The notes under the pieces: model-generated
The model's input: the letters and a program-made list of their open reading frames with translations, nothing else
Databases searched by the model: none
What the model was told of the DNA's origin: nothing
Translations under genes and position numbers: made by a program
Part shown: positions 25,373 to 34,962 of the stretch, in pieces
Numbering within the stretch: the first letter of the stretch is position 1
How the letters are laid out: each line of letters begins with the position of its first letter
NCBI RefSeq assembly: GCF_007830055.1
Contig: NZ_VLLE01000005.1
Coordinates: forward strand, 186,001-250,000
DNA: 64,000 nt
Source of the DNA: Lacibacter cauensis
GTDB lineage: Bacteria > Bacteroidota > Bacteroidia > Chitinophagales > Chitinophagaceae
Reading direction: 5' to 3'

Positions 25373-26245
25373 ATGAAAGTAGGGTTTGTAAACATTTTTG
25401 GTAAGCCAAACGCAGGTAAAAGCACATTAATGAATGCTTTGCTGGGCGAAAAGCTTGCTATTGTTTCGCCCAAGGTGCAAACAACAAGGCATCGCATAAA
25501 AGGAATCCTTACAACCGCCGATTACCAGGTGATCTTATCAGACACACCCGGCATCATTGATCCGAAGTATAAACTGCAGGAGAAAATGATGATGAGTGTA
25601 AAGAGTGCATTGGAAGACGCAGATGTGGCTTTATTACTGGTAGATGTAAAAGATAACTGGCAGGAAAATGATGAACTGTTTGCTTCACTGAAATTAAAAG
25701 TGCCATCGATTGTTGTGTTGAATAAACTCGATACAGTTGATAAAGCTAAACTGGAAGAAGCCAGACAATATTTCGAAAGCAAGCCTTACTGCAAAAAAGT
25801 TATTACCATTTCGGCATTGTCGGGAATTAATAAAAAGCAGTTTATTAACCAGATACTACCATTGCTGCCCGAAGGCGAACCTTATTTTGAAGAAGATCAG
25901 CTAACGGACCTCAGCACCCGCTTTTTTGTTGCCGAACTCATCAGGGAAAAAATCTTCGAACTTTTTTCTGATGAAATACCTTACCACACAACTGTAATTG
26001 TTACAGCTTTTCAGGAAAAAAATACACTCATCAAAATATCGGCCGATATTATTGTGCAGCGTGAAACACAAAAAGCTATTCTGCTGGGCAACAAGGGAGT
26101 AATGATCAAAAAGCTCGGATCGATGGCCCGTGTGGAAATTGAAAAATTTGTGGATTCGAAAGTGTTTCTTGAGTTATTTATTAAAGTACGTCCCAAGTGG
26201 CGTGATACCGATCTTTTTTTGAAAGAGTACGGTTACAATGGCTGA
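25373..26245 (+). CDS. era: GTPase Era
   Basis: Essential GTPase for 16S rRNA maturation and 30S assembly. The 290-residue protein has G1 GKPNAGKS at 10-17, G3 DTPG, G4 NKLD, and a C-terminal KH domain (about 200-290) with the segment GNKGVMIKKLGSMARVEIEKF, which binds the 3' end of 16S rRNA. The length is normal (E. coli 301). It follows the tRNA-fMet terminator and precedes the paralogous GTPase Der by 75 bp. Confidence 0.97.
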   Translation: MKVGFVNIFGKPNAGKSTLMNALLGEKLAIVSPKVQTTRHRIKGILTTADYQVILSDTPGIIDPKYKLQEKMMMSVKSALEDADVALLLVDVKDNWQENDELFASLKLKVPSIVVLNKLDTVDKAKLEEARQYFESKPYCKKVITISALSGINKKQFINQILPLLPEGEPYFEEDQLTDLSTRFFVAELIREKIFELFSDEIPYHTTVIVTAFQEKNTLIKISADIIVQRETQKAILLGNKGVMIKKLGSMARVEIEKFVDSKVFLELFIKVRPKWRDTDLFLKEYGYNG

Positions 26246-26292
26246 TAAACACCTGTTTTCAACAACAAACCCTGCTTTCCCTTTTATTTCAG

Positions 26293-26300
26293 TACCTTTG
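26293..26300 (+). promoter_or_regulatory. -7 element of the der promoter
   Basis: TACCTTTG matches the consensus, 20 bp before the der ATG. No TTG at the right distance upstream is evident, so der may also be read from era. Confidence 0.45.
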
Positions 26301-26320
26301 CCGACTTTATTTGTTTTATT

Positions 26321-27631
26321 ATGGCAGGTTTTACAGTAGCAATTGTGGGCAGACCCAATGTAGGAAAGAGTACATTCTTCAATCGTTTATTGCAACAACG
26401 CAAAGCGATTGTTGATGATGTTAGCGGCGTTACGAGAGATCGCCAATATGGTATTGCCGACTGGAATGGGAAAACATTTAACCTCATTGACACGGGTGGT
26501 TTTGTTGCCGGCAGCGATGATGTGTTTGAAACAGAAATACGCAAGCAGGTAAAGATTGCATTAGACGAAGCGAATGCAGTTATTTTTATGTGCGATGCTG
26601 CTTCGGGTATTACTGACCTTGATGAATCGATGACCGATTTACTGCGCCGTACTACCAAACCTGTTTTTTTAGCAATTAACAAAGTTGACAACCACGAGCG
26701 TTTACTGGAAGCAAGTGAGTTTTATGCGCTGGGCTTTGAACATATTTTTTTCATCAGCAGTATGACAGGTAGCGGAACTGGTGAATTGCTTGATGCGGTT
26801 GCAGCTTTGATTCCTGATGAACAGGCAGCAGTTGAAGAATCAACTATTCCGAAAATTGCAATTATCGGTCAGCCCAATGTTGGTAAATCTTCGATGCTGA
26901 ATGCTTTACTTGGCGAAGAGCGTACCATCGTAAGCGATATTGCAGGCACTACAAGAGATACCATTCATACCCATTACAATCTCTTCAACAAAGAATTTAT
27001 ACTGATCGATACAGCTGGAATTCGTCGCAAAACAAAAGTGAACGAAGACCTGGAATTTTATTCGGTGATCCGTGCTATCCGTGCAATGGATGAAGCCGAT
27101 GTATGTATGCTTTTGCTCGATGCAGAAAAAGGAATTTCACAGCAGGACCTGAATATTTATTCGCTTGCAGTAAAAAAGGGAAAAGGCATTGTGTTGTTGG
27201 TGAATAAGTGGGATCTGATACAGAAAGAAACCAATACAGCACGTGATTATGAAAAAGAATTGAAGCAAAGACTTGCTCCATTTAATGATGTGCCGATTCT
27301 TTTTGTTTCAGCAAAGGAAAAAACCAGGCTCATGCAAGGTATTGAAGCAGCATTACAGGTGGTGGAGAACAGGCAGCGCAAAATTTCAACTTCCGATTTA
27401 AACGAAGTGTTGCAAAAAGCTATCCAGGCTTATCACCCGCCGGTGGTGCGTGGTATGCCTATCAGCATCAAGTATGCAACACAGTTGCCAACACCGGTTC
27501 CTTCTTTTGCGTTTTTCTGTAACCATCCCGACGATGTAAAGCAATCGTATAAAAATTATCTCGAAAATCAACTGCGTGCAGCGTTCAATTTTAAAGGAAC
27601 GCCGATGCGTTTGTTCTTCCGTAAAAAATAA
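26321..27631 (+). CDS. der: GTPase Der (EngA)
   Basis: Double-GTPase needed for 50S ribosome assembly. The 436-residue protein has two G domains: the first with GRPNVGKS at 10-17, DTGG and NKVD, the second with GQPNVGKS, DTAG and NKWD. They are followed by a C-terminal KH-like domain (about 355-436) ending in the conserved PMRLFFRKK. The length and architecture are standard. The two adjacent G domains are not a recent fusion; this is the normal Der layout. Confidence 0.97.
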   Translation: MAGFTVAIVGRPNVGKSTFFNRLLQQRKAIVDDVSGVTRDRQYGIADWNGKTFNLIDTGGFVAGSDDVFETEIRKQVKIALDEANAVIFMCDAASGITDLDESMTDLLRRTTKPVFLAINKVDNHERLLEASEFYALGFEHIFFISSMTGSGTGELLDAVAALIPDEQAAVEESTIPKIAIIGQPNVGKSSMLNALLGEERTIVSDIAGTTRDTIHTHYNLFNKEFILIDTAGIRRKTKVNEDLEFYSVIRAIRAMDEADVCMLLLDAEKGISQQDLNIYSLAVKKGKGIVLLVNKWDLIQKETNTARDYEKELKQRLAPFNDVPILFVSAKEKTRLMQGIEAALQVVENRQRKISTSDLNEVLQKAIQAYHPPVVRGMPISIKYATQLPTPVPSFAFFCNHPDDVKQSYKNYLENQLRAAFNFKGTPMRLFFRKK

Positions 27632-27678
27632 GAACGGTTTTTGCTTCGCTTTCAGCTCATCAACAAAATTGAAAACGT

Positions 27679-27966
27679 ATGAAAAAATTAGTAGTTGTTT
27701 TACTGGCTGTTTCCTTTTTAACTGCATGTGGCAGCGACGAACAAAAATCGGATAACGAAAAAGCAGGAACAGGCGACAGCAATGTAATTGATAAAGCCCA
27801 GCAAGGAATGAACGAAGTGATTGATACCTTACAAAGCAAGGGCGACAAGCTGGCTGATACCTTAAAAAAGAATGTCATTGAACCTGTAAAAACAGACATT
27901 AAGAAAGCAGGCGAAAAAATTAAAGCAGCCGCAAATGAAGTGAAAGAGAAAGTGAAGCCGGAATAA
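27679..27966 (+). CDS. Small helical lipoprotein
   Basis: A 95-residue lipoprotein with lipobox LTAC (Cys17). After a charged linker, residues 38-95 form a long Lys/Glu-rich amphipathic helix with short repeats (VIDTLQSKGDKLADTLKK; IKKAGEKIKAAANEVKEKVK), resembling LEA-like or apolipoprotein-like sequences. No catalytic motif. It is 47 bp after der and ends at a strong terminator. Role unknown; perhaps membrane or peptidoglycan association. Confidence 0.75.
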   Translation: MKKLVVVLLAVSFLTACGSDEQKSDNEKAGTGDSNVIDKAQQGMNEVIDTLQSKGDKLADTLKKNVIEPVKTDIKKAGEKIKAAANEVKEKVKPE

Positions 27967-27987
27967 AAAGTAAAATAAAATCATTGA

Positions 27988-28022
27988 ACAAAGGGACTGA
28001 GCAATCAGTCCCTTTGTTATTT
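27988..28022 (+). terminator. Rho-independent terminator
   Basis: A 13-bp perfect stem (27988-28000 with 28005-28017), a GCAA tetraloop and a T-rich tail. It ends the der/lipoprotein transcript and separates it from the glycan locus. Confidence 0.88.
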
Positions 28023-28098
28023 TTACCGGCAGAAACTGATAAAAATCATTTGGATTTTATTCAGAAATAAAAGTAATTTACAAATCGACTATTGATTC

Positions 28099-28674
28099 TT
28101 GCCTCACAAAAAAACGCATAAGAGCATAAAAGATCTTCAGCGACGGATTGCTGTTTACGAAGATGAAGCGGCTTACAAAGAGCTGTTTTTTCTTTTGTTT
28201 CCATCCCTTACCCGTTTTGCTGAAGGTATTCTGCAGTCGAAAGAAAATGCAGAAGAAATTGTTTCCGATGTATTTATTGCTGTATGGAACGATCGTGCTA
28301 AGCTGAATAAAATTGACGATCTGCAACTCTACATCTATGTTGCGGTTAAAAACAATGCCGTTCGTAAAGCCAAACAACTCAACAAAAACAGTACAGTATC
28401 GCTGGAACACATTCATGTAGAAATGGATTCGCTCTACCAGACACCCGAAGAACGGATGCTCTCTGGCGAAACAGTGGGTAAAATTGAAACCGCCATCAAC
28501 AATCTTCCCAATAAAGCAAGGCTGATTTTAAAACTGGCCAAAGAAGACCGGATGAAGTACAAGGATATTGCTACGCTCCTCAATATATCGGTTAAAACGG
28601 TTGATAATCAGCTGGCCATAGCGCTAAAGAAACTGGCATCAGCCATCAGCGAACCACTTCGCAAAAAGAAATAA
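28099..28674 (+). CDS. ECF RNA polymerase sigma factor (FecI-like)
   Basis: A 191-residue sigma-70 family ECF protein. Region 2 (about residues 20-90; AEEIVSDVFIAVWNDR) binds core polymerase and the -10 element; region 4 (about 130-180; NLPNKARLILKLAKEDRMKYKDIATLLNIS in outline) carries the helix-turn-helix. The start codon is TTG at 28099: an in-frame TGA lies two codons upstream and the first ATG is far downstream. It is followed by a FecR-type anti-sigma gene and an STN-domain SusC, the standard trans-envelope signalling trio, so it probably drives the downstream susC. Confidence 0.92.
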   Translation: MPHKKTHKSIKDLQRRIAVYEDEAAYKELFFLLFPSLTRFAEGILQSKENAEEIVSDVFIAVWNDRAKLNKIDDLQLYIYVAVKNNAVRKAKQLNKNSTVSLEHIHVEMDSLYQTPEERMLSGETVGKIETAINNLPNKARLILKLAKEDRMKYKDIATLLNISVKTVDNQLAIALKKLASAISEPLRKKK

Positions 28675-28684
28675 AAAAAAGTTG

Positions 28685-28706
28685 AAATCCTCTTGGGGGA
28701 TTTTTT
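28685..28706 (+). terminator. Hairpin with T-run between sigma and anti-sigma genes
   Basis: AAATCC (28685-28690) pairs with GGATTT (28698-28703), followed by more T. It is a weak intrinsic terminator or attenuator that could lower FecR expression relative to the sigma factor. Confidence 0.45.
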
Positions 28707-28736
28707 CCATTTTCTACTCCTTATCATTAACTATTC

Positions 28737-29858
28737 ATGAGCAAAGAAAAAATCTGGCATTTATTTTCCCGTAAACTAACCGGTGAGGCTAGTCAGGATG
28801 AATTGATGGAGCTGAAGCTTTACATCGAAGATCATCCGGCTCTGCTGCACGAAATGGACGCACTTGAGCAGTTATGGATGCAGGATAATGAGCCGGATCA
28901 GGATTACCTGGAAGCTACTTATCTGTTGCATCTTGAGAAAATGAAAAAAATGGGTGTTGAACCAACAGCACCTGACGAATCATACGAAGCAGAACAACCT
29001 TTTCAAACTTCTTTCTTTAACCGTAACAGGCGCAGACTGTTGGCAGGAGTGATGTTTGTAGTAATTGTTATGGCAGCTGTTATACCATTTCTGAACAGGA
29101 AAAGTGCAGCGGGCAAGCTGGCAGAAACAACTGCTGCAATAAAGCAAAAAGTAGTAGTAACTCCCAACGGTAAAAACACCAGCTTTCAACTGCCCGATGG
29201 CTCTACTGTTTGGTTAAACGCCGGCAGTAAAATTGATTATTCGAAAATAAACGAAGCCGGTAACAGAGAAGTGTATTTAACCGGAGAAGCTTTTTTTGAT
29301 GTAGTAAAAAATCCTGCACGGCCCTTCATTATCCATACATCTTCCATTGATGTAAAAGTGTTGGGTACCAAGTTTAATGTAAAAGCCTACCCGGAAGATA
29401 AAACTGTTGAAACCAGTTTGGTGCAGGGTAGTGTGGAAGTATTTGTAAAGAACAGGCCGGGCGAAAAATATTTACTTAAACCGAACCAGAAGCTTGTTTT
29501 GCTGAACGAAGAACAAACGGTTGCCAAAACGCCCTTAGCAACAACCTCAAAGAAAGATTTTAATCTGCCCATTATAGCTATTACACATTTAACCTATCCG
29601 AAAAACGATACACTGGCAACGGAAACATCGTGGACGAGAAATAAACTGTCGTTCGAGAATGAAAGCTTTGCAGAAATAGCAAAGAAGATGGAGCGTTGGT
29701 ACGATGTAAAGATCATCTTCAAAAACGAAGAGCTGGAAAACGAAGAACTGAATGGCGATTTTTCGAAAGAAACGCTGCAACAGGCATTGGATGCCCTGCG
29801 GTTCACCAGCAACAGCTTCCGTTATAAGATAGAAGGAAAAACTGTTATTATTTATTAA
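28737..29858 (+). CDS. FecR-family anti-sigma factor
   Basis: A 373-residue inner-membrane protein. The first 90 residues are cytoplasmic and should hold the ECF sigma. One membrane helix (about 102-120) follows, then a periplasmic FecR domain (about 140-240; VVVTPNGKNTSFQLPDGSTVWLNAGS in outline, VLGTKFNVKAYPED) and the C-terminal DUF4974 domain (about 295-373), which contacts the receptor's STN domain. All parts of the family are present, so the cascade looks functional. The gene is 62 bp after the sigma gene. Confidence 0.94.
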   Translation: MSKEKIWHLFSRKLTGEASQDELMELKLYIEDHPALLHEMDALEQLWMQDNEPDQDYLEATYLLHLEKMKKMGVEPTAPDESYEAEQPFQTSFFNRNRRRLLAGVMFVVIVMAAVIPFLNRKSAAGKLAETTAAIKQKVVVTPNGKNTSFQLPDGSTVWLNAGSKIDYSKINEAGNREVYLTGEAFFDVVKNPARPFIIHTSSIDVKVLGTKFNVKAYPEDKTVETSLVQGSVEVFVKNRPGEKYLLKPNQKLVLLNEEQTVAKTPLATTSKKDFNLPIIAITHLTYPKNDTLATETSWTRNKLSFENESFAEIAKKMERWYDVKIIFKNEELENEELNGDFSKETLQQALDALRFTSNSFRYKIEGKTVIIY

Positions 29859-29904
29859 AACCTAAACTGCAACTGATTATGACCAAACTTCAAAACTCAA
29901 GTTG

Positions 29905-30010
29905 AGAAAGTGTTGGAAACAAAAGCGGGAAATGTTGGCGCATTCCCCGCAAGTAGTACACTTTCTTTAACCCGGAGACCGCTTGCGATGTAAAAAAGAA
30001 AACGGTTTCC
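29905..30010 (+). other. Structured leader upstream of the first susC
   Basis: The 179-bp gap before susC holds two hairpins. The first nests a 10-bp stem with one mismatch (29925-29934 with 29941-29950, GCGGGAAATG/CATTCCCCGC) inside a 9-bp outer stem (29905-29913 with 29958-29966, AGAAAGTGT/ACACTTTCT). The second is GGAGACCG (29974-29981) with CGGTTTCC (30003-30010), one G-T pair. This may be an attenuator or an RNA stabiliser for the abundant SusC mRNA. I could not place a promoter in it. Confidence 0.5.
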
Positions 30011-30037
30011 TTATTTATACTACCAAAGCTTAAAAGT

Positions 30038-33000
30038 ATGAAAAAAAGGACTTCGATTGCTAAGGCATCCTATGCCTTAAAAAAGCCGCTATTGATTATG
30101 AAACTAACAATTTTGCTTGCTGTATTGTGTACGTTTCAGGCTACAGCTGGCCTTACTGCCCAAACAGTAACATTAAAAACCAAGGATACTGAAATAGCTA
30201 CTGTGCTCAACAGTATACAAAAACAAGGCGATTTCAGATTCCTGTACAATTCAAAACTGAAAGACCTCAAACAAAAAGTATCGGTTGAATTTCAAAATGC
30301 AGATATACGGGAGGTATTGAAGCGTTTATTTGCCGGCACTAATCTTACCTTTCTTCAGTTGGATAATAACCTGGTTGCTATTCGCTCCACCAGTCCTGAA
30401 GAAAAAGATATCCGTGTAACAGGTAAAATCACAAACGAAGCCGGCGAAGGTCTTGCGGCTGTATCCATTACTGTTAAAGGAACTGCACGTGGTACCGTAA
30501 CCGACATGAACGGAAACTTTGTGCTCACTGCTCCTGAAAATGCAGTACTGGTTATTTCTGCAATTGGTTATAATACCATCGAAGTAAACGTGAACAACCA
30601 ACAGGTGTTAAACGTAAAACTCGAACAGGCTACCCGCCGTATGGATGAGGTAGTGGTAATTGGTTATGGTGCGGCAAGCAAGCGTGATCTTACCGGATCG
30701 ATTACCAAAGTAAACGGTAAGGATATTGCCGATAAACCAAACATCAACCCTATTTCTTCTTTACAGGGTCGTGTTGCTGGTTTATACATTGTAAACAGTG
30801 GTACTCCGGGCGCTCAACCCGATATCCGTTTACGTGGTACTTCAAGCTTCGGACAGGTTCGTCCGCTTTATGTAGTGGATGGAATTTTTAACGATAACAT
30901 CGACTTCTTAAATCCCAACGATATCGAATCGATTGAAGTGTTGAAAGATCCTTCATCTCTCGCCATCTTCGGTATACGTGGTGCAACAGGGGCAATCGTA
31001 ATTACAACTAAGAAAGCAAAAGCAGGTCAGCTCAACATCAACTTCAGTTCAACTGCAGGTGTTAAACGCCTGGTTGACCGTATAGATATGGTTGATGCCA
31101 ATGGTTTTAAAACACTGTACAATGAAGAACAAGCCAACAACGGCGTTCCAACCAATCAGCGTTTCGATTACACACCATGGACCGGTAACACCGACTGGAT
31201 TGAAGCAATGACACGTACTGCATTCTTCAACACCAATAACTTAAGTGTTACTGCAAGCACAGAGAAAAACAAGTTTTACATGGGCATTGGTTATGCTATT
31301 GACGAAGGCGTGGTGAAACACGAGCGCTTAACCAAAATGTTCATCAACATCAACGATGAGTTAAAGATTTCGAAGAACATTAAAGTTGGTTTTACATTAA
31401 ACAGCATGCGCCAGAAATTGCCATTCAGCCAGGCAAATGGTTTGTTGTTTGATGCAAGAAGAATTTTACCCATTACTCCTGTAAAAAATGCAGAAGGTAC
31501 TTTCTACGATCTGGCTGTACAGGGTGGTCAAATTTCTAACCCGGTAATGAACCTGGAAAGCAAATGGGATAAAGAAAACAGAGTTGAATACCGCAACGTT
31601 GGTAGTGTGTATACCGAAATCAACTTCCTGCGCAACTTTACATTCCGTTCTACATTCTATGCAGATATGTCGAACCTGGAATCGAGAAACTACAATCCGT
31701 TGATTGCACGCTACAATCCGGTAATCGATTCAACATTTGTTCCTGCCAACTCGTTAACATCTGTTACACAGAACAACGAACGCTGGAGCAAGTTTCAACA
31801 GGATCATGTATTAACCTTCCGTAAAAACTTTGGTGAGCATGGTGTAACTGCAACTGCAGGTTTCACCACTTTCGAAGAAAAGTACAGAGGTTTATTTGGT
31901 TCGGTTCGTCAATCACCAACCGGTGATGCAATTCCTGATGATCCACGTTTCTGGTACATCAGCAACGGCTTTGGTGATCCGGCAACATTGCGTTCTACAT
32001 CAAGCCAATGGGATCGTGCAAACGCAGCCTTCCTTGGTCGTGTGTTGTATAACTATGGTGGTAAATATTTGTTGAATGCTTCGTTCCGTCGTGATGGTTC
32101 TTCTGCATTCCCCAACAACGAATGGAATAACTTCTACTCAGTTGGTGCTGCGTGGGAAGTAACCAAAGAATCGTTCATGAATGATGTGAAGTTTATCGAC
32201 TTCCTGAAGATCAAAGCATCAACTGGTACACTGGGTGTACAAAACACATTGGGTCTTGCTTATCCTGCATATCCAAACATTGTTGCTGGTAACTCAGCTG
32301 TGTTTGGCGATTTGTTGCTGCCATCGTATTCAAGAAGCTACGAGCCCGATCGTGATCTGAACTGGGAGCGTATCCGTGCATCTGAAGCCGGCTTTGAATT
32401 ATACGCACTCAATAACCGCTTATTTGTTGAAGCTTCTTATTATGTAAGAACTACAAATGATCTGCTTGCGTTTGAATTCTCAAGCGTAACAGGCAGCCGT
32501 TTGGGTAACATTGGTAAAGTAAGAAATAAGGGTATTGAAGTTACATCGAGCTGGACACAACAACTGTCGAAAGATGCAACGCTTACACTTAGCGGAAATA
32601 TCACAACCTTCAATAACGAAGTAATTGACCTTCCTTCTGGTGGTAAATTAACTGCAGGCGAAGAGCGTCCAAGTGTAACTGAAAAAGGTTTCCCGATTGG
32701 TTATTTCTATGGTTACGTAGTTGAAGGTGTTTACCAGAGCTATGCAGACAAACTTGGATCGCCAACGGTTGTTGGTTACGATTATCAGCCAGGCGATCTG
32801 AAGTATAAAGATGTAAATGGTGATGGTAAAATTGATGCAAGTGACCGTACAATGATCGGTAACCCAACTCCTGATTTCATGTATGGTTTATCTGTCAACT
32901 TTAAATACAAAGGCTTTGATGCTGGAGTAGATTTTCAAGGTGTATATGGTAACGAAATCTATCGCTATTGGGGTAGTTCTGAATTGCCTTTCACACGTTT

Positions 33001-33352
33001 CAACTTCCCGACTTTCCGTTTAAACCGTTGGACAGGTGAGGGTACATCAAACTGGGAACCCGCTGTATCAAGCCGCCCAATCAACCGTTTACCATCAACC
33101 TATGGTGTTGAAGATGGAAGCTTCTTCCGTATCAGAAACGTACAGATGGGTTATAATTTCAATGCCGAAAAACTACGTGCTGTTCATATCAAGAGCTTCC
33201 GCATTTTCCTGAATGCGCAAAACCTGAAAACATTTAAACGTAACTCAGGCTATACGCCGGAATTTGGAGGTTCACCAACTCAGTTTGGAATCGACAATGG
33301 TGATGGTCCTATTCCTGTAATCTTTACAGGTGGTATCAATGTAAACTTCTGA
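30038..33352 (+). CDS. SusC/RagA TonB-linked outer-membrane protein with STN domain
   Basis: A 1104-residue SusC-type oligosaccharide importer. Order: signal peptide (about 20-42), STN domain (about 45-115; the signalling domain that touches FecR), carboxypeptidase-regulatory-like domain (about 126-205), plug (about 215-325; VVVIGYGAASKRDLTGSI, VYVVDGIFNDNI-like segment) and barrel to a C-terminal Phe (GGINVNF). The STN domain shows it both imports glycan and signals through FecR to the ECF sigma. SusD follows after 51 bp. It probably forms the bipartite pore for glucan oligosaccharides released by the enzymes downstream. Confidence 0.96.
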   Translation: MKKRTSIAKASYALKKPLLIMKLTILLAVLCTFQATAGLTAQTVTLKTKDTEIATVLNSIQKQGDFRFLYNSKLKDLKQKVSVEFQNADIREVLKRLFAGTNLTFLQLDNNLVAIRSTSPEEKDIRVTGKITNEAGEGLAAVSITVKGTARGTVTDMNGNFVLTAPENAVLVISAIGYNTIEVNVNNQQVLNVKLEQATRRMDEVVVIGYGAASKRDLTGSITKVNGKDIADKPNINPISSLQGRVAGLYIVNSGTPGAQPDIRLRGTSSFGQVRPLYVVDGIFNDNIDFLNPNDIESIEVLKDPSSLAIFGIRGATGAIVITTKKAKAGQLNINFSSTAGVKRLVDRIDMVDANGFKTLYNEEQANNGVPTNQRFDYTPWTGNTDWIEAMTRTAFFNTNNLSVTASTEKNKFYMGIGYAIDEGVVKHERLTKMFININDELKISKNIKVGFTLNSMRQKLPFSQANGLLFDARRILPITPVKNAEGTFYDLAVQGGQISNPVMNLESKWDKENRVEYRNVGSVYTEINFLRNFTFRSTFYADMSNLESRNYNPLIARYNPVIDSTFVPANSLTSVTQNNERWSKFQQDHVLTFRKNFGEHGVTATAGFTTFEEKYRGLFGSVRQSPTGDAIPDDPRFWYISNGFGDPATLRSTSSQWDRANAAFLGRVLYNYGGKYLLNASFRRDGSSAFPNNEWNNFYSVGAAWEVTKESFMNDVKFIDFLKIKASTGTLGVQNTLGLAYPAYPNIVAGNSAVFGDLLLPSYSRSYEPDRDLNWERIRASEAGFELYALNNRLFVEASYYVRTTNDLLAFEFSSVTGSRLGNIGKVRNKGIEVTSSWTQQLSKDATLTLSGNITTFNNEVIDLPSGGKLTAGEERPSVTEKGFPIGYFYGYVVEGVYQSYADKLGSPTVVGYDYQPGDLKYKDVNGDGKIDASDRTMIGNPTPDFMYGLSVNFKYKGFDAGVDFQGVYGNEIYRYWGSSELPFTRFNFPTFRLNRWTGEGTSNWEPAVSSRPINRLPSTYGVEDGSFFRIRNVQMGYNFNAEKLRAVHIKSFRIFLNAQNLKTFKRNSGYTPEFGGSPTQFGIDNGDGPIPVIFTGGINVNF

Positions 33353-33403
33353 TGACAATAATTAGTAACGATAAATTTTATAATAACATTTAAATAAGAA
33401 CCT

Positions 33404-34918
33404 ATGCGTACAGTCAAACAATTACTGTGGGTGTTGCTGATGAGTTCTTCCACACTCCTGATGTTCTCAGGGTGTTCGAAATTCCTCGATCGTAAGCCAT
33501 TACAATCAACGCTTGATGATTTGAATCAAGGTGGCTTGGAAGGACAGATTTATGGTATGTATGGCGCTATCCGTAACGGCGATGTTGCGGGCCAGGCCTT
33601 TGGTGGTATTCCCTGGATGGCGTTACACAACTTCCGTTCTGATGATTCAGAAAAAGGAAGCAGCCCTGCCGATGGTGCCGATTGGGAACTCATTCACGAT
33701 AACTTTCAATACGTAAAAGATCACTGGAGTGCAACCATCTACTGGGATCAGCATTACACATTGATTGCGCTTGCCAATACAGCACTGCAGATTGCAGATT
33801 CGTTAAAGCTGAACAGCCCTGCTGATCAGATCAATATTGGTGAAGCCAAATTCTTCCGTGCAATGGCTTACTTCGACCTTGTGCGTACATACGGACAAGT
33901 GCCGAAAATTGATTTCCGTATTTACAATCCGGCTGATGCAAGAAAGCCAAAAGCAAGTGTTGCTGAAATTTATGCATTGATTGATGCAGACCTGCAGGCA
34001 GCCATTGCAAGCTTGCCCGACGATTGGAAAAATGCCAGCGGTAACAACCGTTTCCCCGGCCGTTTAACCAACTATGCTGCAAAAGCATTGCGTGCAAAAA
34101 CATTAATGTATCGTAATCAATGGAGCGAAGCATTGGCGCTGTGCCAGAACATCATCACATCTGGCCGCTATGCACTGGCAGATGATTATTTTAAAACCTT
34201 TGGTGATGAAGGGGAGAATAACATTGAGTCGATCTTTGAAATTCAAGCTGACCAAGGTCCACAATACGCAGGCAGTAACGAACCTTTCTCCTGGTTTGCA
34301 ATTTGCCAGGGTGTACGTGGTGCAGCAGAATGGGATTTGGGTTGGGGTTGGAACACACCAACTGCTGATCTTGTAAATGCGTATGCACCGAACGACAAGC
34401 GTAAAGACGGAACCATTTTGTTCTCTGGCCAAAGCGATGGTGTATATGGCCGTACATTACCTGCATACCCCGCAGTGATACCACGTGCTTACTGGAACAA
34501 AAAAGTATATCCAAATCCTGCTACACAGTCTGCTAAAGGACAACGCCAGGCAGGATGGCGCAACCAAAAGGTATTGCGTTATGCCGATGTGTTGCTGATG
34601 GCTGCCGAAGCTGCAAATGAAATTGGCGGTGCAGGCAATCAAACACTTGCAGTTACTTATGTAAACCAGATTAGAAAAAGAGCGGGCCTTGGCGATGTAA
34701 GCTTTACAACACAGGCTGCAATGCGTACCATCGTACAAAATGAACGTCGTTTTGAAATGGCGCTGGATGGCGAACGTTTCTTCGATCTTGTTCGCTGGAA
34801 TCTTGCAACAACTGTTTTAGGTCCTAAGGGTTATCAGAACAAGCACAGGTATTACCCCATACCACAGGCTGCAATTGATGCGGCAAATGGTGTGCTCATT
34901 CAAAACCCCGATTATTAA
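33404..34918 (+). CDS. SusD/RagB glycan-binding lipoprotein
   Basis: A 504-residue outer-membrane lipoprotein (lipobox FSGC, Cys24) that forms the lid over the SusC barrel and captures glycan. Typical SusD features: the helical TPR-like core (EAKFFRAMAYFDLVRTYGQVP), RFPGRLTNYAAKALRAKTLMY, and the C-terminal RYADVLLMAAEAANE, NQIRKRAGL, NERRFEMALDGERFFDLVRW. It lies between SusC and a LamG lipoprotein. The ligand is not predictable from the sequence; context suggests a beta-glucan. Confidence 0.96.
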   Translation: MRTVKQLLWVLLMSSSTLLMFSGCSKFLDRKPLQSTLDDLNQGGLEGQIYGMYGAIRNGDVAGQAFGGIPWMALHNFRSDDSEKGSSPADGADWELIHDNFQYVKDHWSATIYWDQHYTLIALANTALQIADSLKLNSPADQINIGEAKFFRAMAYFDLVRTYGQVPKIDFRIYNPADARKPKASVAEIYALIDADLQAAIASLPDDWKNASGNNRFPGRLTNYAAKALRAKTLMYRNQWSEALALCQNIITSGRYALADDYFKTFGDEGENNIESIFEIQADQGPQYAGSNEPFSWFAICQGVRGAAEWDLGWGWNTPTADLVNAYAPNDKRKDGTILFSGQSDGVYGRTLPAYPAVIPRAYWNKKVYPNPATQSAKGQRQAGWRNQKVLRYADVLLMAAEAANEIGGAGNQTLAVTYVNQIRKRAGLGDVSFTTQAAMRTIVQNERRFEMALDGERFFDLVRWNLATTVLGPKGYQNKHRYYPIPQAAIDAANGVLIQNPDY

Positions 34919-34962
34919 TCGATGATTGTTATTGATGACATTCATGTTTAAAAAATAATTGT

